The translations under genes and the position numbers were made by a program. This document shows, piece after piece, positions 34,843-43,488 of a stretch of DNA of 53,237 bases. The stretch covers positions 1 to 53,237 of the forward strand of contig CAIOHT010000076.1 in NCBI GenBank assembly GCA_903858185.1, given 5' to 3'. Each line of letters starts with the position of its first letter. Positions within the stretch are counted from its first letter, which is position 1. Below the pieces are notes generated by a model. It was not told where the DNA came from, ran no database searches, and was given only the letters and a program-made list of their open reading frames with translations. The DNA comes from an uncultured Caulobacterales bacterium (GTDB lineage Bacteria; Pseudomonadota; Alphaproteobacteria; Caulobacterales; Caulobacteraceae).

Positions 34843-35530
34843 ACAGACCACGAGAGTCGCGAGCGGGAGCAGCCGGATAACGCACTGCGACACCGGCGGC
34901 TCGACGGCCGGCGGTCCAGCAGGCGACCGTGGCATCTAGGATATCGTCTGACTTCGCCTTTAGCGAAGCTCGGGCCCTGAGAAGCTCCCGGGGATCCATG
35001 CCGGCGCCCGCGAGCAGTTCCACGCGCGCTGACAAGCCATCGAACTCATGCTTTGTCGCCAAGCGTTCCGTCATGCCAGCCGCGTTAGCGAGGTGGGTAA
35101 ATGACAGCTCCGGGTGAACTTCGAACAAGACGTTCTGCAGTTCTGGCGTCATGAAGTCGTCGACCTCACGCATTTTGGCGAACAGAGCGAAGGATTGCTT
35201 CGAAAGCCCCAACCCGTCTGGTGAGCTCAAACGGTTGATGTTTGAGGCTTCCGGGTAGTCGCCGGCGACCAACGCTGCGCGGACAGGACTGCTGAAGACA
35301 CAAGACGCTCTGCCGGGCATGGCGGCCCTAGCGAGCTGTTCACAGGCCCGTCCACCCTTGGCGGCGGCATCAAGGAAACCGATAGGCATGTCGATCGCGA
35401 CGAAGGCCGCGTCGGCGAGCCCTAAAAAGACGTCGTAGATCGATCGCGCTTCAAAGCCGGCTAAGCCATGTTCGTCGCGGACAACCACGACCCAGCCGGC
35501 CTTGGTGCCATCGATGCCCGCGACCTTCAT
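34823..35530 (-). CDS. DUF429 family protein (predicted RNase H-like fold)
   Basis: 235-residue protein beginning VAGIDGTKAGWVVVV and containing AIDMPIGFLD, the acidic motifs of DUF429, a family predicted to have an RNase H-like nuclease fold. FEVHPELSF and the later SDDILDATVACWTA are also typical. It lies 5 bp after the 2-hydroxyacid dehydrogenase and could be transcribed with it, but nothing links their functions. Its base composition is lower in GC than its neighbours: 102 G+C of 180 bases counted by hand over 35101-35280, against 41 of 60 in one line of fabB. Recent acquisition is possible. Confidence 0.82.
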   Translation of the reverse strand: MKVAGIDGTKAGWVVVVRDEHGLAGFEARSIYDVFLGLADAAFVAIDMPIGFLDAAAKGGRACEQLARAAMPGRASCVFSSPVRAALVAGDYPEASNINRLSSPDGLGLSKQSFALFAKMREVDDFMTPELQNVLFEVHPELSFTHLANAAGMTERLATKHEFDGLSARVELLAGAGMDPRELLRARASLKAKSDDILDATVACWTAGRRAAGVAVRYPAAPARDSRGLFMEMWS

Positions 35531-35535
35531 GGCCG

Positions 35536-36522
35536 TCAGAGCATCGCCGGAATGACCCGGTCCGGCGGGCGGTGGCCGTCCATGAAGGTCTTGATATTGA
35601 CGATGACCTTCTCGCCCATGTCGATGCGGCCCTCGACGGTGGCCGAGCCCATATGCGGCAGCAGCACCACGTTCGGCAGCTTCAGAAGCTTGGGATTGAT
35701 CGCCGGTTCATTCTCGTAGACGTCGAGACCCGCGCCGGCGATCTCGCCCCGGGCCAGCATGTTGGCCAGGGCGCCCTCGTCGATCACCTCGCCGCGGGCG
35801 GTGTTGATCACCACGGCCGTCGGCTGCAGCAGCTTCAGGCGCCGCGCTGACAGCAGGTGGAAGGTGGCCGGGGTGTGCGGGCAGTTGATGGACACGATGT
35901 CCATCCGCGCCAGCATCTGGTCCAGGCTTTCCCAGTAGGTCGCCTCGAGCTCCTCGGCGACGCGCGGGCTGACCGGCTTGCGGTTGTGATAGTGGATCGA
36001 CAGGCCGAAGGCCTTGCCGCGCCGCGCCAGGGCCTGGCCGATACGGCCCATGCCGATGATGCCCAGGCGTTTCCCCCAGAGGCGGCGGCCGAGCATCCAG
36101 GTCGGCGACCAGCCCTGGAAGCCGCCCGACTGCACGACATTGGCGCCTTCGACGATCCGGCGCGTCGAGGCCATGATCAGGCTCATGGTCAGGTCGGCGG
36201 TGTCCTCGGTGAGGACGCCCGGCGTGTTGGTGACGATCACGCCGCGCTGGTTGGCCGTGTTCACGTCGATGTTATCGACGCCCGCCCCGAAGTTGGCGAT
36301 CAGCTTCAGTCTCTCCCCGGCGCGTGACAGCAGCCGCGCGTCGAGACGATCGGTGATGGTCGGCACCAGAACGTCGGCGCGGCTCATCGCGTCGACCAGT
36401 TCATCAGGCGACATCGCGTGGTCATCGACGTTCAATTCGGTGTCGAACAGCTCCCGCATCCGGGTCTCCACCGGATCAGGCAGCTTGCGCGTGACGACGA
36501 CTTTCGGCTTCTTGGCGGCCAT
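35536..36522 (-). CDS. D-isomer-specific 2-hydroxyacid dehydrogenase (glyoxylate/hydroxypyruvate reductase-like)
   Basis: NAD(P)H-dependent oxidoreductase of 328 residues. The dinucleotide loop is GMGRIGQALARRG, the substrate Arg is in NTARGEVIDE, and the catalytic Glu and His are in DVYENEP and LLPHMGSA. This pattern and length fit glyoxylate/hydroxypyruvate reductases (GyaR/GhrB group) rather than PdxB or SerA, as no regulatory domain is present. Start ATG 36522 gives MAAKKPKVVV. The 5' end is next to the divergent SH3-domain gene. Confidence 0.88.
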   Translation of the reverse strand: MAAKKPKVVVTRKLPDPVETRMRELFDTELNVDDHAMSPDELVDAMSRADVLVPTITDRLDARLLSRAGERLKLIANFGAGVDNIDVNTANQRGVIVTNTPGVLTEDTADLTMSLIMASTRRIVEGANVVQSGGFQGWSPTWMLGRRLWGKRLGIIGMGRIGQALARRGKAFGLSIHYHNRKPVSPRVAEELEATYWESLDQMLARMDIVSINCPHTPATFHLLSARRLKLLQPTAVVINTARGEVIDEGALANMLARGEIAGAGLDVYENEPAINPKLLKLPNVVLLPHMGSATVEGRIDMGEKVIVNIKTFMDGHRPPDRVIPAML

Positions 36523-36631
36523 GGACGCTTTCGATAAAGGCGATGACCCCTCGGGGGGACCCGGCACCCTTAGCAAAGGCCCGGCGGGGGGCCAAGGGAA
36601 GCTGCGCGCCTTGAGGGCCCCGGAGGCGTCT

Positions 36632-37144
36632 TTGCCGGTAAAGTTGGCGGTCCTTGTCACCGTCCTCGCGCTCGGAGGCTGTGGTGGACGGGGGGAGCAG
36701 GTCTGCGACACGCCCTCGAACCTGCCCGTGCCGCGCTTCGTCTCCCTGAAATTCGGCGAGGTCTATGCCCGCAAGGGGCCGGGTGAGGATCACCGGATCC
36801 TGTGGGTCTGGCGCTCGAAGGGGATGCCCCTGGAGGTGGTCGCCGAGACCAGCGACTGGCGACGTGTGCGCGGTCCTGACGGTGTCGCCGCCTGGGCGCA
36901 CAAGCGCGGCATCGACGGGAGACTGACGGTCATGCGGATCAAGCCGGGTCCCCTGCCGATGCTCGCAGCCCCCAAGGCGGATGCGCGGGTGGTGGCCTAC
37001 CTGGCGCCGAACGCCGTGGCGGTTCTTGACCGCAGCGAGGGGTCGTGGCGCCGCATCAAGGCGTCGGGTCGAACCGGCTGGGCGCCGGCTGCCGAGCTCT
37101 GGGGCGCGGGCGGTCCTACGCCCTGCCGTCCCCGCGAAGATTGA
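36632..37144 (+). CDS. SH3-domain envelope lipoprotein
   Basis: 170-residue exported protein with a hydrophobic leader ending LALGGCGG, a lipobox. The first SH3-like domain follows (LPVPRFVSLKFGEVYARKGPGED, WVWRSKGMPLEVVAETSDWRRV). A second weaker bacterial SH3 repeat spans the C-terminal half (APKADARVVAYLAPNAVAVLDRSEGSWRRI). Such proteins probably bind peptidoglycan or other envelope partners. The start is uncertain. TTG 36632 has GGAGG five bases before it and gives a tidy signal peptide; an ATG at 36521 would add a charged 37-residue leader overlapping the divergent dehydrogenase start. Confidence 0.75.
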   Translation: MPVKLAVLVTVLALGGCGGRGEQVCDTPSNLPVPRFVSLKFGEVYARKGPGEDHRILWVWRSKGMPLEVVAETSDWRRVRGPDGVAAWAHKRGIDGRLTVMRIKPGPLPMLAAPKADARVVAYLAPNAVAVLDRSEGSWRRIKASGRTGWAPAAELWGAGGPTPCRPRED

Positions 37145-37212
37145 GGCGGCCTCCTGCGCGTGTTAACCCGCGACTTCTTCCCGGCCGCAGTGCGGCGATC
37201 TTCCGGTGATGC

Positions 37213-37749
37213 ATGACCTCGACGACCCCGGCCCCGATGGCCCAGTCCAGCTACAGCTTCGATGAGCTGATCGCCTGCGGGCGTGATGAGACCTTCGGCC
37301 CCGGCAACGCGCAGCTACCCATGCCGCCGATGCTGATGTTCGACCGGATCACGACGATCAACGCGGACGGGGGCCAGTACGGCAAAGGCTATGTCGAGGC
37401 CGAGCTCGATATCCGTCCCGACCTCTGGTTCTTCGCCTGTCACTTCAACAACGACCCGGTGATGCCCGGCTGCCTCGGCCTGGACGCCATGTGGCAGCTG
37501 GTCGGCTTCTACCTCGGCTGGATCGGCGGCCCGGGCCGCGGCCGCGCCCTCGGCGTCGGCGAGGTGAAGTTCACCGGTCAGGTCGTCCCGACCGTGAAGA
37601 AGGTGGTCTATCGCATCGAGCTGAAGCGGGTGATCAACCGGAAACTCGTCATGGGTATCGGCGACGGGGTGCTCGAAGCTGACGGCAAGCTTATCTATGA
37701 GGCGAAAGACCTCCGGGTGGGCCTGTTCGATCCGAAGGACATGGCCTGA
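37213..37749 (+). CDS. fabA: 3-hydroxydecanoyl-ACP dehydratase/isomerase
   Basis: Introduces the double bond of unsaturated fatty acids at the C10 stage. The 178-residue hot-dog enzyme has catalytic His77 ([12 protein letters not shown]) and Asp91 (GLDAMWQL), with spacing as in E. coli FabA (His70, Asp84). ATG 37213 gives a nine-residue leader; ATG 37237 is an alternative. It is followed by fabB and fabI, the standard alphaproteobacterial unsaturated fatty-acid cluster. No irr gene precedes it. Confidence 0.97.
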   Translation: MTSTTPAPMAQSSYSFDELIACGRDETFGPGNAQLPMPPMLMFDRITTINADGGQYGKGYVEAELDIRPDLWFFACHFNNDPVMPGCLGLDAMWQLVGFYLGWIGGPGRGRALGVGEVKFTGQVVPTVKKVVYRIELKRVINRKLVMGIGDGVLEADGKLIYEAKDLRVGLFDPKDMA

Positions 37750-37812
37750 TCACGACCGGTCCACGGGGTGTCCGCTCCATCCGGGGCGGACGGGGGGAAT
37801 AAAGGAGTCACC

Positions 37813-39024
37813 ATGCGTCGCGTCGTCGTTACCGGCATCGGTATCGTGTCCTCGATCGGGTCCAGCGCCAACGAGGTCGTGGCCTCCCTGCGCGAGGCCA
37901 AGTCCGGGATCAAGTTCACCCAGGAATACGCCGACCTCGGCTTCCGCAGCCAGGTCCAGGCCGCGCCCGACTGCGACTGGGAGACCCTGGTCGACCGTCG
38001 CGCCGCGCGGTTTCTCGCCGAAGGCACCGGCTGGGCCCATGTGGCCATGGAGCAGGCCATCACCGACTCCGGCCTGGAGGAGACCGAGGTCTCCAACGAC
38101 CGCACCGGCCTGATCGTCGGCGCCGGCGGGCCCTCGACGAAGATCATCATCGAGGCCGCCGCCACCACGCGCGAAAAGGGCCCCAAGCGCATCGGCCCGT
38201 TCGCCGTGCCCAAGGCGATGAGCTCGGGCGCCTCGGCCACCCTGGCCACCTGGTTCAAGATCCGCGGCCTCAACTTCTCGATCAGCTCGGCCTGCGCCAC
38301 CTCCACCCACTGCATCGGCTCGGCCTACGAGCAGATCGCCTGGGGCAAGCAGGACGTGGTCTTCGCCGGCGGCACCGAGGAGCTGGACTGGTCGCTGTCC
38401 AACCTGTTCGACGCCATGGGCGCGATGAGCAGCAACTTCAACGACCGCCCGGAAACGGCCAGCCGCGCCTATGACGCCAACCGCGACGGCTTCGTCATCG
38501 CCGGCGGGGCCGGCATCGTGGTGCTGGAAGAGTACGAGCGGGCCAAGGCACGCGGCGCGAAGATCTATGGCGAAGTCGTCGGCTACGCGGCCAACTCGGA
38601 CGGCTTCGACATGGTCGCTCCCTCGGGCGAGGGCGCGACCCGCTGCATGAACCTGGCGCTCGCCGGGGCCGGCGGCCGCACAATTGACTACCTCAACCCG
38701 CACGGCACCTCGACGCCGGTCGGCGACATCAAGGAGATGGAGGCGGTCCGCGCCGTGTTCGGCAAGAACGCCCCGGCCATCTCCTCGACCAAGTCCCTGA
38801 CCGGTCACAGCCTGGGCGCCGCCGGCGCGCAGGAGGCCATCTACTCGATCCTGATGATGAACAACGGCTTCCTGGCCGAGAGCGCCCACATCGAGACCCT
38901 CGACCCGGCGTTCGAGGACATGCCGATCCTCCGCAAGCGGGCCGACCGCCAGGTCGAGACGGTAATGTCCAACAGCTTCGGCTTCGGCGGCACCAACGGG
39001 TGCCTGATCATGGCGCGGGTCTAG
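37813..39024 (+). CDS. fabB: 3-oxoacyl-ACP synthase I
   Basis: Condensing enzyme that elongates unsaturated acyl chains with malonyl-ACP. The 403-residue product has the triad Cys161 (SACATSTH), His297 (PHGTSTP) and His332 (SLTGHSLG). AAAGGAG stands just before ATG 37813. It lies 63 bp after fabA. The FabB Cys-His-His arrangement and partnership with fabA distinguish it from FabF. Confidence 0.97.
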   Translation: MRRVVVTGIGIVSSIGSSANEVVASLREAKSGIKFTQEYADLGFRSQVQAAPDCDWETLVDRRAARFLAEGTGWAHVAMEQAITDSGLEETEVSNDRTGLIVGAGGPSTKIIIEAAATTREKGPKRIGPFAVPKAMSSGASATLATWFKIRGLNFSISSACATSTHCIGSAYEQIAWGKQDVVFAGGTEELDWSLSNLFDAMGAMSSNFNDRPETASRAYDANRDGFVIAGGAGIVVLEEYERAKARGAKIYGEVVGYAANSDGFDMVAPSGEGATRCMNLALAGAGGRTIDYLNPHGTSTPVGDIKEMEAVRAVFGKNAPAISSTKSLTGHSLGAAGAQEAIYSILMMNNGFLAESAHIETLDPAFEDMPILRKRADRQVETVMSNSFGFGGTNGCLIMARV

Positions 39025-39046
39025 GGGTCCGCCACAAGCAACTTGC

Positions 39047-39156
39047 GTCCTTCGAGACGGCTGCTTACGCAGCCTCCTCAGGATGACGGGCGGGGAGGGC
39101 CACAAACCTTCTTCGTCATGGTGAGGAGCGCCCGCGAGGGCGCGTCTCGAACCACG
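39047..39156. repeat. Bipartite inverted repeat, family C (REP-pair-like)
   Basis: Two arms in inverted orientation (39047-39088 and 39114-39156) share TTCGAGACG and CTCCTCA with TGACG. They differ in the central hairpin, GGCTGC-TTAC-GCAGCC in one and CGCCC-GCGA-GGGCG in the other, so stems are kept while sequence differs. The element fills the fabB-fabI gap and would fold in the mRNA between the two genes. Confidence 0.75.
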
Positions 39157-39175
39157 CACGGACAAGGAACGCCAC

Positions 39176-39994
39176 ATGGCCGACGATTACACCTTCCCCA
39201 GGGGCGAACTGATGAAGGGCAAGAAGGCCCTGATCACCGGGGTGGCGAACCACAACTCCATCGCCTGGGGCATCGCCTCTCAGCTGGCCGCCCAGGGCGC
39301 CGAGCTGGCCTTCGCCTACCTGCCGGACATGGAAAAGCGCGTGCGGCCGCTGGGCGAGAGCATCGGGGTGAAGACCTTCGTGCCCATGGAGGTCACCGAC
39401 GACGCCTCGCTGGACGCCGCCTTCAGCCAGATAGAATCGGAGATGGGCTCGCTGGACGCCTTCCTCCATTCGATCGCCTTCGCCAACAAGGACGAGCTCA
39501 AGGGCTCCTTCGTCGAGAACACGACGCGCGAGGGCTTCCTGCGCGCGATGAACATCTCGGCCTTCAGCTTCGTCGATACGGCCAAGCGCGCGGCGCGGCT
39601 GATGCCCAACGGCGGCTCGATGGTCACCATGACCTACCTCGGCGCCGAGCGGGTCATTCCCAACTACAACACCATGGGCGTGGCCAAGGCGGCGCTGGAG
39701 GCGGCGACCCGCTATATCGCCCGCGACCTCGGCCCCAAGGGCATCCGGGTCAACGCCATCTCGGCCGGGGCCATGCGCACCCTGTCGCTGGCCGGCATCT
39801 CCGGCGGGCGCGGCATGCTCAGCCAGGGACGGGCGTTCAGCGCGCTGAAGGAAGACACCTCGATGGAAGGGGTCGCCGGCGCCGCCTTGTGGCTGCTGTC
39901 TGAACTGGGCCGCTCGACCACCGGCGAGGTGGTTCACGTCGACGCGGGCTTCCACATGATCGGCCTGCCGGATGCAGAGACCGCCGAGGGCTGA
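39176..39994 (+). CDS. fabI: Enoyl-ACP reductase (NADH)
   Basis: Last step of each fatty-acid elongation cycle, reducing enoyl-ACP with NADH; the target of triclosan and isoniazid-class inhibitors in relatives. The 272-residue short-chain-dehydrogenase-type protein has the cofactor loop ITGVANHNSIAWGIA and the active-site pattern YNTMGVAK with Tyr and Lys. SAGAMRTLSLAGI follows. The ATG at 39176 follows a repeat-filled 151-bp gap after fabB, so its expression may differ from fabAB. It converges on tetR across 6 bp. Confidence 0.97.
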   Translation: MADDYTFPRGELMKGKKALITGVANHNSIAWGIASQLAAQGAELAFAYLPDMEKRVRPLGESIGVKTFVPMEVTDDASLDAAFSQIESEMGSLDAFLHSIAFANKDELKGSFVENTTREGFLRAMNISAFSFVDTAKRAARLMPNGGSMVTMTYLGAERVIPNYNTMGVAKAALEAATRYIARDLGPKGIRVNAISAGAMRTLSLAGISGGRGMLSQGRAFSALKEDTSMEGVAGAALWLLSELGRSTTGEVVHVDAGFHMIGLPDAETAEG

Positions 39995-40000
39995 CCCGCC

Positions 40001-40606
40001 CTACGGCGCGTAGGCCCGCATGAAGCGGTAGGCGCATTCGGCGGCCAGGGCCTCGATCTCGTCGGGTTCCAGGTCGGTGGCCAGATTCAGCAGGGCCTTG
40101 GTCTGGCGGTGGCCGAGCACCATGCCGCTGTAGAGTTCCGCGGCCTGCAGGGGATCGGGCACGTTCATGCGGCCCGCGCGCGTCTCGGCCTCCAGAAAGA
40201 CGGCAAGCTGGTGGCGGCTGGCCTTTGGCCCCGTCTCGAAAACCTCGCGCGCCAGGTCGGGCATCTCGCCGGCGCTCTGCACCGTGACCCGCATCAGACC
40301 GTAGTTGCGGTTGGTCACCACCGTCAGCACGGTTCGGGCGTAGGCCTTCAGGGTCTCCTCCGGCCGATCCACCGCGCCGGGCTCCCGCAGGGGGGCGGTG
40401 ATAGTCTCCACCCGCCGCTCGACAAGGGCGCGGACCAGCTCGGTCTTGGAGCCATAGTGGTTGTAGACCGTCTGCTTCGAGACCCTGGCCCGGCGCGCGA
40501 TCTCCTCCATCGGCGCGGAGAGGCCGCGCTCGCCCAGCACTTCGGAGGCGGCGTCGAGGATGGCCTCGCTCTTGGCGGTGTCGATCTGTCCGACGAGGCG
40601 CGGCAT
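40001..40606 (-). CDS. TetR-family repressor of the efflux operon
   Basis: 201-residue TetR/AcrR regulator. The N-terminal helix-turn-helix is AILDAASEVLGERGLSAPMEEIARRARVSKQTVYNHYGSK (about 15-54), and the C-terminal half is the ligand-binding helical domain. It is the last gene of emrA-emrB-tetR, its ATG overlapping the emrB stop. Two 16-bp palindromes upstream of emrA are the likely operators, so the repressor would control its own operon. Confidence 0.93.
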   Translation of the reverse strand: MPRLVGQIDTAKSEAILDAASEVLGERGLSAPMEEIARRARVSKQTVYNHYGSKTELVRALVERRVETITAPLREPGAVDRPEETLKAYARTVLTVVTNRNYGLMRVTVQSAGEMPDLAREVFETGPKASRHQLAVFLEAETRAGRMNVPDPLQAAELYSGMVLGHRQTKALLNLATDLEPDEIEALAAECAYRFMRAYAP

Positions 40607-42207
40607 CAGTGTTCGGGCTCCGGTGTCATCGCGCGGCCGCCGGGATGAATCTTGCCCGGCCGTGCCAGCAGCGCCAGCAAGGCCGCCGCCACGGCGCAGA
40701 CCGACATGAAGGCGAACGCGTCGCCGAACGCGAGGATCTGGGCCTTCTGGCTGATCATGTAGTGCATGGCCTTGTAGGCGGCGCCCTCCGGATCACTCAC
40801 GCCCATCTGGGCGAAGCGCTGCGTCAGGCCCGACAACATGGCCTGGCCTTCGATGCTGGAGCGGTCGATCCGCGAGGTCATCTCGTTCATGTGCACGGCG
40901 CCCTGGCTGGTCAGGTTGCTGGCGATGATCGCCATGCCGACCGCGCCGGCGGTGTTGCGGGCAAGATTGAGCAGGCCCGACGCGTCCTTGATCAGGTGCA
41001 TCGGCAGGGTGCTCATGGTCAGCTGCGTGGACGCGATCATCGCCACCATGACCCCGACACCCCGGAAGGCCTGGACAGCGGCGAACTCGACAAACCCCCA
41101 CTCGCCGTTGACCGCATGGCCGAGCCACATCCCCCAGGCCACCATGCCGTAGCCGACGAAGATCGGGATGCGCGGGTCGATCGCCCGCACCCAACGGCCC
41201 GCCAGCGGGCCGGTGATGAACATCGCCAGACCCGACACCAGCATGGTCGTCCCGACCTCGGCCGCCGAGAAACCCCGGACCCGGCCCAGGTACAGCGGCA
41301 TGAGAAAGGTGCCGCCGTAGAGGGCGAGGCCCGATGTGGCGGCCATCAGGATGCCCAGCGAGAAGTTGCGATCGGCGAAGGCCCGCAGCTGGATGATCGG
41401 CTGGAAGTAGGACAGCTGCCGCCACAGGAACGTCACGCCGGTGACTGCGGCCAGAACCGTGAGCCAGAGGATGGTGTCATCCTCGAACCAGTTGTCCTTC
41501 GCGCCTTCCTCGACCACGTACTGCATGCTGATCAGGAAGACGGCCATCATCGCAAGGCCGAACCAGTCGAAATTGTGCGCCAGTCTCCTGTCGCCCTTGT
41601 CGAAATTGCCCCACCGGGCGACCAGGAACATGCTCAGCAGGCCCGGCACGACATTGATGAAGAACAGCCAGCGCCAGTTCAGCCAGTCCGTCAGATGGCC
41701 GCCCAGCGACGGGCCGATGGTCGGCGCCAGGGTGACGATCATGCCGGTCACCACATTGGCGGTCACCCGCCGCTCCGGCGGGAAGGCGCTGAAGGCTGTC
41801 GCAAAGACAGTCGGCACCATGGCGCCGCCGACGAACCCCTGCAGGGCCCGGCAGATGATCATCATGTCGATGCTGGTCGACATGCCGGCCAGCACGCTCA
41901 TGATCACGAAGCCGCCACAGCTGGCCAGGAACACCCGCTGGGTCCCCCAAAGCCGCGCCAGGTAGGCAGACAGCGGGATCATCACCACTTCGGGGATCAG
42001 ATAGGCGGTCTGGATCCAGCTGACCTGGTCGGCGCTGGCGCCCACTCCGGCCTGGATCTGCGGCAGGGAAGCGGCGACGATCTGGATGTCGAGGATGGCC
42101 ATGAACTGGCCGATCGCCATCCCGCCGAAGCCGAGAAACAGCATCGTCCAGTTGACGGCAGGGGCCGCGGCCTCCGCATCCGGACCTGTCAGGGCCGCGG
42201 TTGTCAC
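40606..42207 (-). CDS. EmrB/QacA-type multidrug efflux transporter (DHA2, MFS)
   Basis: Proton-driven drug efflux pump of the 14-transmembrane DHA2 family, probably working with the upstream EmrA-like adaptor and an outer-membrane channel. Features include FLGFGGMAIGQFMAILDIQIVAASLPQIQ at the first helix and the motif C-like region TLAPTIGPSLGGHLTDWLNWRWLFFINV. The start is uncertain. GTG 42207 lies 4 bp after the emrA stop and gives 533 residues. ATG 42294 would add a Pro/Ala-rich 29-residue leader overlapping emrA and has an AGGTGG-like site. I favour GTG 42207 on length and overlap. Confidence 0.9.
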   Translation of the reverse strand: MTTAALTGPDAEAAAPAVNWTMLFLGFGGMAIGQFMAILDIQIVAASLPQIQAGVGASADQVSWIQTAYLIPEVVMIPLSAYLARLWGTQRVFLASCGGFVIMSVLAGMSTSIDMMIICRALQGFVGGAMVPTVFATAFSAFPPERRVTANVVTGMIVTLAPTIGPSLGGHLTDWLNWRWLFFINVVPGLLSMFLVARWGNFDKGDRRLAHNFDWFGLAMMAVFLISMQYVVEEGAKDNWFEDDTILWLTVLAAVTGVTFLWRQLSYFQPIIQLRAFADRNFSLGILMAATSGLALYGGTFLMPLYLGRVRGFSAAEVGTTMLVSGLAMFITGPLAGRWVRAIDPRIPIFVGYGMVAWGMWLGHAVNGEWGFVEFAAVQAFRGVGVMVAMIASTQLTMSTLPMHLIKDASGLLNLARNTAGAVGMAIIASNLTSQGAVHMNEMTSRIDRSSIEGQAMLSGLTQRFAQMGVSDPEGAAYKAMHYMISQKAQILAFGDAFAFMSVCAVAAALLALLARPGKIHPGGRAMTPEPEH

Positions 42208-42211
42208 AGGC

Positions 42212-43318
42212 CTAGCGGGACTGGCCGGTGCGGGCGTACTGCGCCGGCGCCTGGCCGGACTCGGCGAAGCTCTGTCCGGTTCGGCCGCGGACATCCACCT
42301 TGACCTCGACCGACAGGCCCGGCCGAAGCGCCGACGCCAGGCTCTCGCCCGGTGCCACCGTGATCCGCACCGGCACGCGCTGGGCGATCTTGGTGAAGTT
42401 GCCGACCGCGTTCTCGACCGGGATCAGCGCAAACTCCGCGCCGGTTGCGGGCGCGAAACTCTCGACGCGACCCTTGATCGTCGCGCCGCCAAAGGCGTCC
42501 GCCTTGATCTCCACCGTCTGGCCGATCCGCAGCCGGGCCAGCTGGGTTTCCTTGAAGTTGGCCACGATGAACGCCTTGCCGAGCGGGACGACGCTCATCA
42601 ACGTGAGGCCCGGCTGCACGAGCTGACCGGGACGCACCGAGCGGGCGCCGACGACACCGGCTGCGGGCGCGCGTATGACGGTCCGTTCCAGGTCCAGCCT
42701 GGCCTGCTGGACAGCGGCCCGGGCGGCGGCCACCTGGGCCACCGTCTGGGCGCGCGCCGAGCCCAGTGACTCCGCCGAGCGCTGCTCGGCCTCCAGGGCG
42801 GCCTGGGCCTGGGCCACCGATGCGGCGGACTGGGCCGCGCCGGCGCGGACCGTGGAGAGCTTCTGGTCGGAAACCCAGCCCTTTGCGGCCAGATCGCCGT
42901 AGCGCTTCATGTCTGCGTCGGAACGGCTGGCTTCAGCGCGGGCGCTGGCCAGGCCGGCGGCGCGCTGGGCGATCATCGCCTGTTCAAGCGCGGCCTTGTC
43001 GTCGACGGCGCTGACGGCCGCTTCCAGGGCGTTGGCGTTGGCGACGGCCTGGTCGAGGCGAGCCTGGAATGTGGTCGGGTCGATACGGGCCAGCACCTGT
43101 CCCGCCTCAACATGCTGGTTGTCGGTGACCAGCACCTCGACGACATAGCCGGCGACCTGCGGGCTGATCTGCACGGTGTCGGCCTGGACAAACGCGTTGT
43201 CGGTCTTTTCGTAGGCCTGCTTGTCGGCCCACCAGAAGCCGCCGCCGATGGCGATCGCCAGACCGGCGGACACCGCGACCAGGAGGGGAACCAGTCGATT
43301 CTTGGGAATGGACAGCAT
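42212..43318 (-). CDS. EmrA/HlyD-type membrane-fusion protein
   Basis: Periplasmic adaptor of a tripartite drug efflux pump, 368 residues. One N-terminal membrane helix (LVPLLVAVSAGLAIAIGGGFWW), the first half of a lipoyl domain with DNAFVQADTVQISPQVAGYV, a long alpha-helical hairpin (about 95-200) rich in Ala and Gln, and the second lipoyl half TVIRAPAAGVVGARSVRPGQLV are visible, ending in a beta-barrel domain. ATG 43318 is the first in-frame ATG at the membrane helix. It heads the operon; operator candidates lie 31-110 bp upstream. Confidence 0.92.
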   Translation of the reverse strand: MLSIPKNRLVPLLVAVSAGLAIAIGGGFWWADKQAYEKTDNAFVQADTVQISPQVAGYVVEVLVTDNQHVEAGQVLARIDPTTFQARLDQAVANANALEAAVSAVDDKAALEQAMIAQRAAGLASARAEASRSDADMKRYGDLAAKGWVSDQKLSTVRAGAAQSAASVAQAQAALEAEQRSAESLGSARAQTVAQVAAARAAVQQARLDLERTVIRAPAAGVVGARSVRPGQLVQPGLTLMSVVPLGKAFIVANFKETQLARLRIGQTVEIKADAFGGATIKGRVESFAPATGAEFALIPVENAVGNFTKIAQRVPVRITVAPGESLASALRPGLSVEVKVDVRGRTGQSFAESGQAPAQYARTGQSR

Positions 43319-43348
43319 GGCCTGCTCTCGGACACACAGGATGAAAAA

Positions 43349-43364
43349 TGGACCTGACGGTCCA
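43349..43364. promoter_or_regulatory. TetR operator candidate 1
   Basis: Perfect inverted repeat TGGACC-TGAC-GGTCCA, 6-4-6, 31 bp upstream of the emrA start. Its half-site TGGAC matches that of the second palindrome. It is placed where the bound TetR protein would block transcription. Confidence 0.7.
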
Positions 43365-43412
43365 GACGACGTCAGGCGATAGCGCTGCTGTCGGGGGTCA
43401 GCAAGCGTTAAA

Positions 43413-43428
43413 TGGACGCCAACGTCCA
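43413..43428. promoter_or_regulatory. TetR operator candidate 2
   Basis: Perfect inverted repeat TGGACG-CCAA-CGTCCA with the same 6-4-6 layout and TGGAC half-site as candidate 1. Centres are 64 bp apart, about six helical turns, so two dimers could bind on one face. Confidence 0.7.
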
Positions 43429-43488
43429 TAAATCAAGAACCGTGTCGGCCGCTTTCGTCCGGGGCCGGGTCGCGGTAACCTGAGGCCG

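Noticed and set aside
36521..36631. Longer start (ATG 36521) for the SH3 lipoprotein
   Set aside because: It would place 37 polar residues before the signal peptide and overlap the divergent dehydrogenase start; TTG 36632 has a good GGAGG.
40609..42303. Long plus-strand open frame opposite emrB
   Set aside because: Antisense shadow: His/Arg/Gln-rich with no domain or ribosome binding site.
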